A stretch of DNA of 64,000 bases from Bacteroides helcogenes P 36-108 (GTDB lineage Bacteria; Bacteroidota; Bacteroidia; Bacteroidales; Bacteroidaceae), in the NCBI RefSeq assembly GCF_000186225.1, contig NC_014933.1:2046001-2110000 (forward strand), in the 5' to 3' direction. Every line of letters begins with the position of its first letter. Position 1 is the stretch's first letter. A program made the translations under genes and the position numbers. Of the stretch, positions 18,096 through 25,499 are shown piece by piece. The notes beneath the pieces were generated by a model. That model did not search any database and was not told the origin of the DNA. It was given only the letters and a program-made list of their open reading frames with translations.

Positions 18096-18956
18096 ATGAA
18101 TAAAGAGAATAATAACAACGCTTTACCGCAAAGATATAGTATATTATTTTTATTTGTACTGATTATATTTATTGTCGCATTTATATGTTATTTGTGTCAT
18201 ACTCACGCGGTAACAATTAAATCGCAGCAAAGAATTATAGAAAGTTATGCCAAACATATTGAAAAAGCAGATAGTCTATATTGTGACATTGCCAAATACA
18301 ATAAAGATATAGTTATGGCTAGTAATAATATAGAAAATGCGATATTGTCAGATTCATTAATAATTGAGGCACTGAAGCCTCATAAATCATCAATTTCGCA
18401 AAGGCAGAATCTTGAAACTATAATAAGTAATCACTACAAGGAATGTCATATTTTGCATAAACAATATGATGAAAAATTAGCTAAAGACTCGTTGAGGTTA
18501 TCTACTGAGCGGGAACTTCTTGAAGGACAGACAAAAGCAATGCTTGAATTGCATTTGGGAAAAATCGAGCATGAATATAGTAATATAACTATGTGGGGAG
18601 CTGTTCTAACTATATTGTTTTTGGTCTTCAGTTTTTATTCTATTTTTAAAATGGATGAGCTTATCAAACAAGGAAAAGAAGGAGTTGATGACATTAAAGA
18701 GTTGAAAAAAGAAGGGAGTCAAATAGAAAAACAATATAAGGATGCCTTTGAAAAGACACAATTAAAATTAACTACTAAGGGAGACGAGATACTTAGAGGT
18801 TTTGAAAAACAATTATCGGATTTTTCTAAAACATATATAAGTTCCGCAATAGCCAAACAAAAAGATTTGGATGGAATTGTAACTAGAGCAAATAGTATTC
18901 TTGAAGAATTTAAGAATAGTGTATCTATAGAGGAAGGAGGACAAAAAAATGGATAG
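18096..18956 (+). CDS. Membrane protein with periplasmic/coiled-coil region, unknown
   Basis: 286 residues with two transmembrane segments, at about 15-34 and 165-184. Between them is a helical, probably extracytoplasmic, domain of about 130 residues, and after the second is a long helical cytoplasmic tail rich in Lys and Glu (about 190-286). I do not recognise a named family. It lies 11 bp behind the large ATPase gene and overlaps the next gene by 8 bp, so the three form a tight unit. It is plausibly the membrane partner of the ATPase. Confidence 0.65.
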   Translation: MNKENNNNALPQRYSILFLFVLIIFIVAFICYLCHTHAVTIKSQQRIIESYAKHIEKADSLYCDIAKYNKDIVMASNNIENAILSDSLIIEALKPHKSSISQRQNLETIISNHYKECHILHKQYDEKLAKDSLRLSTERELLEGQTKAMLELHLGKIEHEYSNITMWGAVLTILFLVFSFYSIFKMDELIKQGKEGVDDIKELKKEGSQIEKQYKDAFEKTQLKLTTKGDEILRGFEKQLSDFSKTYISSAIAKQKDLDGIVTRANSILEEFKNSVSIEEGGQKNG

Positions 18957-19410
18957 TAACCTGTTGTATACAAATTCTTCAGATTCTCTAATGTTAGCAA
19001 GAAATGCGCAAGCTCAAATTTCTCAGAAAGAATTAGAGATAAAATTATTGGATATTCACAATCAATATACTTACAGTGATCCTTATTCTTACTCTTCTGA
19101 TCGCATGAAGAGGCAAACAATGGAGATGGAAATTTTAAATTTAAAGAATAATCGAGATATGCATATTAATAATGCTATTGATTATGCTTTAATTTTGGCT
19201 GAGCAGGAAATGTTATCTAGAAATTCTTTTTCTATGGCAGCTATTGCGATAGATTCTATTAGTACGTTTCTCAGTTCACAAAAACTTGGTTTTAGAATTT
19301 CAATGACTTCTTATATGAAAATAGCTGAATTGTCATCTAAATTATTATTCTCTGGAATAGAATATTTGAATTTGAAAACGGCCATAGAAAAATTAAAATT
19401 TATAGTGTAA
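18949..19410 (+). CDS. Small hypothetical protein, third gene of ATPase unit
   Basis: 153 residues, helical, with no clear membrane segment or motif. The first half is polar (SQKELEIKLLDIHNQYTY region) and the second half is amphipathic. Its start overlaps the preceding membrane protein by 8 bp, supporting translational coupling. I do not recognise it. Base composition is more AT-rich than in the hsd genes, as in the two genes before it, suggesting the trio was acquired separately from hsdRMS. Confidence 0.55.
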   Translation: MDSNLLYTNSSDSLMLARNAQAQISQKELEIKLLDIHNQYTYSDPYSYSSDRMKRQTMEMEILNLKNNRDMHINNAIDYALILAEQEMLSRNSFSMAAIAIDSISTFLSSQKLGFRISMTSYMKIAELSSKLLFSGIEYLNLKTAIEKLKFIV

Positions 19411-19512
19411 CTTTTGTATGAGGTTGAATGCACTAACCTCAGATGAAAATGCATTAAGTTCGACTGTATGATTATGTTGATAAAATTCCATTACGCACAA
19501 GAAGAATAATTT

Positions 19513-20619
19513 ATGATAAATTTCGATGAATACATTCAGCAGGGTGAGCCGCAAAAGCGTGAGAAAGGCTATGCGTGGCAAACTGCAATAGGACTTCAAG
19601 CGGTAGATGGTTTGAAGCCCTCGGAATATCTTATAGAGACAGCTCGTAAGCATATAGAAGGGGATATAACGATTGATGAAGTGCAGCAGCTTATCAAGAG
19701 TTATTACGATTCAAAAGATGTTCGTACCGAAAAGGATAGCGACACGGAAGAAGCTGACAAGGTCTCTGCCAATATCGCCAAGTTGTTGAATGAGCGTTCA
19801 TTTGCTTTTACTGTGGCTGGCTTGACGGCTATTCATCGAAGAATATTTGATGGGGTGTTTAAGTTTGCCGGACGAATCCGGGATTACAATATTACCAAAA
19901 AGGAATGGGTGCTTCGTGGGGATACTGTATTGTATGTCAGTGCGGAGGATTTGCATCGGGCAATAGAGTATGATTTGGAGCAGGAGAAAAATTTCTCGTA
20001 TAAGGGTTTGTCTTTGGACGAAGTGGTAGAGCATATTGCAAAATTTGTTTCAAACCTTTGGCAGATACACCCTTTCGGAGAGGGCAATACCCGGACAACT
20101 GCGGTGTTCGCTATTAAGTATTTGAGAAGTATAGGTTTTGACGTAAACAATGACTTGTTTGCAGAACACTCCTGGTACTTTCGTAATGCATTGGTTCGTG
20201 CCAATTATCGCAATGTTCGTAAAGGGATAGAACCCGATATGCGTTTCTTGAATCTTTTTTTCAGAAACTTGATGATGGACGAGCGCAATGAATTGAAGAA
20301 TAGGTATATGGTAGTGAATTTGCCGTCAGAAATGGCAGATGAACATACCCCGATAAGTACCCGACAAGCATCCGACAAGCATCCGACAAGTTTGATGGAG
20401 ATAAATATGTTGATTAAGGTATTGGCGGAACAACAACTGTCAATCAAGGATATGCTTGCAGCTATGCAATTGAAAGACCGCGAAAATTTTATGGCAAATT
20501 ATCTGAATCCTGCCATAAAAGAGGGCTTTGTCACAATGCTTTATCCTGATAAACCTCGTCATCCACGTCAGAAATATTTGCTGACTGTAAAAGGATTAGC
20601 AGTGTATAATTCTAAATAA
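19513..20619 (+). CDS. Fic-family AMP-transferase-like protein with C-terminal winged-helix region
   Basis: 368 residues. The Fic core motif HPFGEGNTR lies at about 186-194, matching HxFx(D/E)GNxR, with the flap region upstream (DYNITKKEW, about 124). Fic proteins usually transfer AMP to a hydroxyl of a target protein; the target is unknown. The C-terminal 100 residues look like a helix-turn-helix/winged-helix domain, as in many Bacteroides Fic proteins, joined by a linker that contains three 11-bp DNA repeats. It begins 102 bp after the previous gene and may have its own promoter. It may act as a toxin or regulator. Confidence 0.85.
   Translation: MINFDEYIQQGEPQKREKGYAWQTAIGLQAVDGLKPSEYLIETARKHIEGDITIDEVQQLIKSYYDSKDVRTEKDSDTEEADKVSANIAKLLNERSFAFTVAGLTAIHRRIFDGVFKFAGRIRDYNITKKEWVLRGDTVLYVSAEDLHRAIEYDLEQEKNFSYKGLSLDEVVEHIAKFVSNLWQIHPFGEGNTRTTAVFAIKYLRSIGFDVNNDLFAEHSWYFRNALVRANYRNVRKGIEPDMRFLNLFFRNLMMDERNELKNRYMVVNLPSEMADEHTPISTRQASDKHPTSLMEINMLIKVLAEQQLSIKDMLAAMQLKDRENFMANYLNPAIKEGFVTMLYPDKPRHPRQKYLLTVKGLAVYNSK
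20359..20391 (+). repeat. Three tandem 11-bp repeats inside the Fic gene
   Basis: The units are ACCCGACAAGC, ATCCGACAAGC and ATCCGACAAGT, preceded by a degenerate 12-nt copy at 20347-20358. Because 11 is not a multiple of three, gain or loss of one unit would shift the reading frame between the Fic domain and the C-terminal domain. Three units together encode 11 residues (TRQASDKHPTS). Confidence 0.8.
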
Positions 20620-20626
20620 TGTGCCG

Positions 20627-21868
20627 ATGGATGAAAACAATATATTACCAATCACTTCTGATTTTGAGCAGATAAAAAGGCTAAGTGAAAATGGCATTGA
20701 ATTCTGGAGTTCTCGGGATTTGTGTATCGCATTGGGTTATAGTACATATCAAAAATTCTCTCGGATTATAGATAAAGCCATTGCGATAGCTAATACTAAA
20801 GGGCTTAATGCAGCAGAGCATTTTAACCTGATGGTTGAAATGGTCAAATTGGGTTCAGGAGCTTTTCGTAAGGTGGAAAATATTTACCTATCACGAATGG
20901 CTTGTTTTATAATTGCCGAAAATGCAGATGGGAAAAAACCACAAGTACAGATGGCAAGGGAGTATTTCAGGCAAGAGACACCTATATCAGAACTGATATA
21001 TAGTAATGTATCTTCCAATATTTTACTCTATAAAACAAAGCAAGGAGAAGTCCGTATTGAAGTGATTTTCAATAATGAAACATTTTGGATGTCGCAGAAG
21101 CGAATGGCTGATTTGTTCGGGGTGGATGTGAGAACCATAAACTATCATCTCGGTCAAATCTATGAATCCGGTGAACTTACCAAAGAGGCAACTATCCGAA
21201 AAATTGGGATAGTTCAATTAGAGGGAGATAGGGATGTTGAGCGTACACCATTGTTCTACAATTTGGATGCTGTTATTGCCGTAGGCTATCGAGTGAACAG
21301 TTATCAAGCCACTCAATTCAGGATTTGGGCTACATCAGTATTAAAGGATCTGATAGTTAAAGGCTTTGTGCTGGATGATGAGCGTTTCAAGCAAGGAAAA
21401 CATTTTGGTAAGGATTATTTCGATGATTTGTTAGAACGTATACGAGAAATATGTGCTTCGGAGCGTATGTATTATCAGAAAATCACGGATATTTATGAAG
21501 AATGCAGCATCGATTATGATCCAAAATCAGTGACAACCCAACAATTTTTTAAATCGGTACGAGATACCATGCATTGGGCTGTTACCCATCAGACCGAGGC
21601 TGAAATTGTTTATTTGAGAGCTGATGCAAAACTACCACATATGGGGCTTACAACATGGAAAAATGCACCTAATGGTAGAATCCAAAGGTCAGATGCGATT
21701 GCTGCCAAGAATTATTTATCTGATAGTGAGGCGTCTGGTTTAAATCGTCTATCTTCTGCTTTTATAGACATGGCAGAATTGCGTGCTCAAAAGCAACTTC
21801 TTTCTACAATGGAGGATTGGAAGAAATTTTTGGATGATTTTTTGACTTTATATGATTACGATAAATAG
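20627..21868 (+). CDS. DinD-like/RhuM-family fusion protein (amber-interrupted)
   Basis: About 413 residues to the TAG at 21866-21868. The first 120 residues resemble the start of DinD (FWSSRDLCIALGYSTYQKFS, then IIDKAI). The rest matches the RhuM family (FNNETFWMSQKRMADLFGVD, then TPLFYNLDAVIAVGYRVNS). RhuM proteins occur in phage-defence and pathogenicity islands; their biochemical function is not known. The same frame continues for 47 sense codons beyond the TAG with a family-like C-terminus, so the protein is truncated unless the stop is read through. An in-frame GTG lies at 20621; the ATG at 20627 is preferred. It starts 7 bp behind the Fic stop. Confidence 0.8.
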   Translation: MDENNILPITSDFEQIKRLSENGIEFWSSRDLCIALGYSTYQKFSRIIDKAIAIANTKGLNAAEHFNLMVEMVKLGSGAFRKVENIYLSRMACFIIAENADGKKPQVQMAREYFRQETPISELIYSNVSSNILLYKTKQGEVRIEVIFNNETFWMSQKRMADLFGVDVRTINYHLGQIYESGELTKEATIRKIGIVQLEGDRDVERTPLFYNLDAVIAVGYRVNSYQATQFRIWATSVLKDLIVKGFVLDDERFKQGKHFGKDYFDDLLERIREICASERMYYQKITDIYEECSIDYDPKSVTTQQFFKSVRDTMHWAVTHQTEAEIVYLRADAKLPHMGLTTWKNAPNGRIQRSDAIAAKNYLSDSEASGLNRLSSAFIDMAELRAQKQLLSTMEDWKKFLDDFLTLYDYDK

Positions 21869-22012
21869 GATGATGCCAGAACTATTTCCGCAGAACAAGC
21901 TAAGGAAAAAGCATATACTGAATACGATAAGTTTCGCTTAATCCAAGACAAAGAATACCTTTCGGATTTTGATAAGGAAATCCGAAAGTGTAAGGAGTTG
22001 GGATTGCAATAG
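21869..22012 (+). pseudogene. In-frame C-terminal tail of the RhuM-like gene after an amber codon
   Basis: Directly after the TAG, 47 codons in the same frame encode EQAKEKAYTEYDKFRLIQDK and end in KCKELGLQ before the TAG at 22010-22012. This is the acidic helical tail normally found at the end of RhuM proteins. A single base change in the codon at 21866 would restore one continuous gene. Confidence 0.85.
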
Positions 22013-22055
22013 AGTTACATATCCTCCATAGTCTAAAGGTAAGTTTTGATGTCGT
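21977..22055. repeat. 79-bp direct repeat, copy A
   Basis: Matches 25421-25499 at 71 of 79 positions without gaps. It contains the last 11 codons of the RhuM-like gene and, on the minus strand, a decayed copy of the 3' end of the AAA ATPase gene (reading DIKTYL, stop, TMEDM, stop). The two copies flank the DUF262 cassette. Confidence 0.9.
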
Positions 22056-22073
22056 GATTTGAATATACTTAAT

Positions 22074-23972
22074 CTAACATATACATGCTGTTTCCAAAAG
22101 TTCAATCATTTGAGACTCATGTTCTTGGCATTTAGTTTTAACCCAATCGTCATTTGAATAATTTTGTATAATATCGCCCATCATGCGAAGTTTCAAACTT
22201 CCTTTTTTAACCATCCTGCCATATGATTTCATTTTAGATTCTGGGGAAAGGTTGGAGAATTTTGAATTTACGCTTCTGGAAATGATACATAGGTTTCCGA
22301 ATGTATCTTTATCGTCCCAAGGATCAAAAGTACCATCAGACGGATGTTGTGGATACCAATGCTCTACAGAATTACGGAATTCGAACTCAAAATCTGCATA
22401 CTTCTTCTTATCATCTTTCCAGAGTAAGTAGTCTAAGAAATTAAACACTATATGAGGTGTCTTGATGCCAAGTTTATAATCACCCTTATCCAAGAAATTT
22501 TCTTTGGTTGCTTGCACCGCTACCTTTTCTGCTTCGGTTATTAGTTCCGGAGTTTCGTCATTTTTAAACAACCACAAGAGAAGGTCTGTTATCCAGTGCA
22601 TAACCTTTGGCGATGTATATGACACACGAAGAGCAGATTGAATCATCAGGCATTCCTTGTTGCGAGGAGCATAGGTCTTTTCCCATTCCTTATCGTAGTT
22701 CAATTTCGTGTTTATATAGTATGCTTTCTTTTTAGAACTTTGTCCGGATGTATGCAGTTCTTTAAGACTCCAAACCCCATCTTTGTCTTCACCTGTGTAC
22801 TCTCGTTTTATAATAAACTGGTCAAAAATAAAGCGGGATTGTAATAGGTGGATAATGAACATTTGAGAAAATTCTTCTTTGTTGTCCATTATTGCTTTAT
22901 TATCCATTGTCCCGTGCTTTATCACTTTTCCAAAGTCGGCAATGAGTTTCTTGTCATCAAGCAACTCTCCAAAGTTTTTTTTCAATGATACATTATATCG
23001 CTCAACAAAAACTCGCAGCGAGTGAAGTAAAAAGTATGGGAAATCTATAATGCTGTCAAAGCGAATATGCTTGTCGTTATCGTCAGTGCCGTCCACATCA
23101 TTCACCTGAAATTCGTGTTTGATGATTTCGTTTATAGTTACATCGTTTTCAGAGTCTTCAGTAATGTAAAAAGAATCATTATATTCATTCCAATTATCGG
23201 CAGGGTAATAGTTCCATTCACTTCCAAAGATGTTTAGCCTCTCTTGTGGTGCGAAGTGCATTTGAACATAACCGGTCATATCACTACAAGCATTCCATAC
23301 TCTCGAAAAGAATTCTTGTTCATTTCTATCATTGAGATGCCTCATAAGTTGGGCTTTAAGAATATCGTGTTGTTCTAGTTGTTCGCCACGAGTATTCATA
23401 ATCTCGAAATATCGGTTCAAGTCAGTGTTTTCCGGCACCTCAATTTGATAGAGAATTACCTGCTTCAAGCGAGAGACAAATTTGCGTTTGTCTATAATCT
23501 GATTATTGTTGAATTTTTGTCGTATTACTTTTATGCCATTAAGAATCGACTGTTCAACTCTTTCTTCATCATCGGAGTAAACATCGCCATTCAATACTTT
23601 TTGAATGTTAGAAAGCGTATAGTTGGAATTGGCTCGGCAATCAAAAGAGAGCGTTTGCCCAACTTCACCATCTAATACCTGTTCAGAAAACAAGTATTGT
23701 AATAGCAGGTACAGTGTTGTGAGGCGTTGTTGGCCATCTACAACTTCATATGTTTCCGACTTATCCTTTATTTTGGAAACAACAAGCGAACCTATGTAGT
23801 AATTTTCGGATTGGTTAATGTCGTAAATATCGTCAATTAACTGCTCTATTTCTTTGTCCTCCCAAGCATAAGCGCGTTGGTAGCGGGGAATAACGTATCG
23901 AACATTTGTATCGAAAATTGTTGTTTCATCCAAAATCCTTAATTCTTTTACCATATCAATATCCATATCCAT
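22074..23972 (-). CDS. DUF262/DUF1524 protein, GmrSD-like nuclease
   Basis: 632 residues. The N-terminal DUF262 domain has YQRAY at about 31 and the DGQQR signature at 79-83. Near the C-terminus, EHWYPQ with H538, then GNLCIISRSVNS (N560 and N569), matches the His-Asn pattern of the DUF1524 HNH-like nuclease. GmrSD enzymes use a DUF262 NTPase and a DUF1524 nuclease to cut modified phage DNA. It overlaps the preceding gene by 17 bp; ATG codons at 23972, 23966 and 23954 are all possible starts. Probably a type IV-like restriction or related defence nuclease. Confidence 0.85.
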   Translation of the reverse strand: MDMDIDMVKELRILDETTIFDTNVRYVIPRYQRAYAWEDKEIEQLIDDIYDINQSENYYIGSLVVSKIKDKSETYEVVDGQQRLTTLYLLLQYLFSEQVLDGEVGQTLSFDCRANSNYTLSNIQKVLNGDVYSDDEERVEQSILNGIKVIRQKFNNNQIIDKRKFVSRLKQVILYQIEVPENTDLNRYFEIMNTRGEQLEQHDILKAQLMRHLNDRNEQEFFSRVWNACSDMTGYVQMHFAPQERLNIFGSEWNYYPADNWNEYNDSFYITEDSENDVTINEIIKHEFQVNDVDGTDDNDKHIRFDSIIDFPYFLLHSLRVFVERYNVSLKKNFGELLDDKKLIADFGKVIKHGTMDNKAIMDNKEEFSQMFIIHLLQSRFIFDQFIIKREYTGEDKDGVWSLKELHTSGQSSKKKAYYINTKLNYDKEWEKTYAPRNKECLMIQSALRVSYTSPKVMHWITDLLLWLFKNDETPELITEAEKVAVQATKENFLDKGDYKLGIKTPHIVFNFLDYLLWKDDKKKYADFEFEFRNSVEHWYPQHPSDGTFDPWDDKDTFGNLCIISRSVNSKFSNLSPESKMKSYGRMVKKGSLKLRMMGDIIQNYSNDDWVKTKCQEHESQMIELLETACIC

Positions 23973-25293
23973 TTAATTGGCGAAGTTGATTATACAAATT
24001 TTGTCGTTCTTCATTGGCATCTTTGAAGTCTGTAGTCATATTAAGTCGCATACCGGAAATTTCGGTGTGCTTACGAGCATAGGTTATCATAGATATTACA
24101 GGCATAGCATTACTGTATTTGTCATTGTCACCTAAGCCTATAGCATAGCGATTGATGGTGTCAAAACCTAAATGTTGCATATCTACTCTTATCATCATAG
24201 CCCAGGTTAATAGTTTCTTTATAGCCATGACATCAAAATTATGAAACCGATCGTAGTAACAGAGTAAAGTACAGAAGAATAGATTGCGAGCGTAGTTAAA
24301 GCCAGTAGATGATGATTTGCAAGCCTTATCAAGTGCTTCAATAGTCTGAACATCACTTCCATCTGCAAGAATAAGTTTTAGATCTTGGAAATTTTGATTA
24401 GTAATGATTTCTTCCTTGATATTGCGCAACATCAGCATATAATGGTCAACCATTTCAAAAAAGTCGCCTCCAGAGATGAAGGGTTCCGTCAGTAAAAAGT
24501 AGGGCATTGCTTTGTTCGCTCTACGGGCGTATGTATAACCCGTTTTTTCTTCAATTCCTTTATAAATGTCTATATCTGCTGTTGTAAAATTGCCACATTT
24601 CCGACGTTTTGTCCAGTTCCACAGTGGGAACAGATAAAGGTCAAATAGTTCTCGGATAGCTTTAGGATTTTTAGACTCCCATTTCACAACAGCATTCTGC
24701 ATCTCATATTTATCGTGAATTTCCCTAAGATGATATGCTTTAAGCAGGTCGTGTGGGTATAAGGCACGACCACGAGTGTTTTGTGAATCAAACAACTGAA
24801 AAGCCTCGTCAATCTTGTTCACTATGATAACAACAACTTCCAGTGTGTCTTTTAATGCTCGATTGGAATTTTTTTTCTGTTCATTGTCAACAGAAGAAAA
24901 CCATTCGTGTATTGTTATATAGTTGTCGTGTAGATTCGTTTGTGTAATCTTATTCGAAAATTTGGTATTTGATAAATTGCACTGAAAGCCTGGTGTCAGG
25001 TATGTTTTCAATAATAGCAAAGATAGTATGCGTTGCTGTCCATCGACTATTTCATACTCATCGCTTTCGTTTCTATGCAGAATTACTGTACCTATGCGAT
25101 ACTTAAAATTTGCATACTTCCGACTTTCTTCAATGCTTTTTTGAATATCGAGAATAAGGTCGGTTATGTTCTTGTCTGTCCATTTGTATGGGCGTTGGTA
25201 ATCTGGAATGATTAGATTCTTCCTTAATAATTTATCTATAGACCATATTTGAGGCCTGTCTTTTTTCAATTTCATCGTAATACTATAAGTCAA
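23956..25293 (-). CDS. DUF262 protein without nuclease domain
   Basis: 445 residues with DYQRPYKW at about 31 and DGQQR at 84-88, the two hallmarks of DUF262. No DUF1524 His-Asn motif is visible at the C-terminus. It is the first gene of the two-gene cassette; its stop lies inside the start of the larger DUF262/DUF1524 gene. Such pairs are common in bacterial defence islands, where the short partner probably supplies NTPase or sensing function. ATG codons at 25293 and 25275 are both plausible starts. Confidence 0.85.
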   Translation of the reverse strand: MTYSITMKLKKDRPQIWSIDKLLRKNLIIPDYQRPYKWTDKNITDLILDIQKSIEESRKYANFKYRIGTVILHRNESDEYEIVDGQQRILSLLLLKTYLTPGFQCNLSNTKFSNKITQTNLHDNYITIHEWFSSVDNEQKKNSNRALKDTLEVVVIIVNKIDEAFQLFDSQNTRGRALYPHDLLKAYHLREIHDKYEMQNAVVKWESKNPKAIRELFDLYLFPLWNWTKRRKCGNFTTADIDIYKGIEEKTGYTYARRANKAMPYFLLTEPFISGGDFFEMVDHYMLMLRNIKEEIITNQNFQDLKLILADGSDVQTIEALDKACKSSSTGFNYARNLFFCTLLCYYDRFHNFDVMAIKKLLTWAMMIRVDMQHLGFDTINRYAIGLGDNDKYSNAMPVISMITYARKHTEISGMRLNMTTDFKDANEERQNLYNQLRQLNGYGY

Positions 25294-25420
25294 TTATTCT
25301 TTTGCTTTTCTCTTTCCATAGTAGTTCGTTAAACTTGACTTGATTGAGAGACACTCCATATTTTGAGTAGCCAGAATACGGAACTACGGCTACTGAAATC
25401 AATAATTTACTACCCCGCCA
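25294..25420. other. Non-coding cassette edge
   Basis: No intact gene is visible. A minus-strand frame of 67 codons crosses this stretch, the 79-bp repeat and the ATPase end, without homology I recognise; it is likely a remnant. The promoter of the DUF262 pair should lie here. Confidence 0.4.
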
Positions 25421-25499
25421 GAAATCTGAAAGTGTAAGGAATTGGGGTCGCAATAGAGTTACATATCCTCCATAGTCCAAAGGCAAGTCTCGATGTCGT
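25421..25499. repeat. 79-bp direct repeat, copy B
   Basis: Partner of 21977-22055 with 8 mismatches, mostly transitions. The right half is the intact 3' end of the AAA ATPase gene; the left half is a decayed copy of the RhuM tail (KCKELGSQ, stop). The intact halves are thus split between the two copies, one in each. Confidence 0.9.

Noticed and set aside
20347-20391. CRISPR-like repeat array
   Set aside because: The 11-bp units are contiguous without spacers and lie inside a coding sequence.
25283-25486. Minus-strand frame of 67 codons between DUF262 and ATPase genes
   Set aside because: Crosses the 79-bp repeat and overlaps the ATPase end; no recognisable family and no clear start signals. 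Treated as a remnant.
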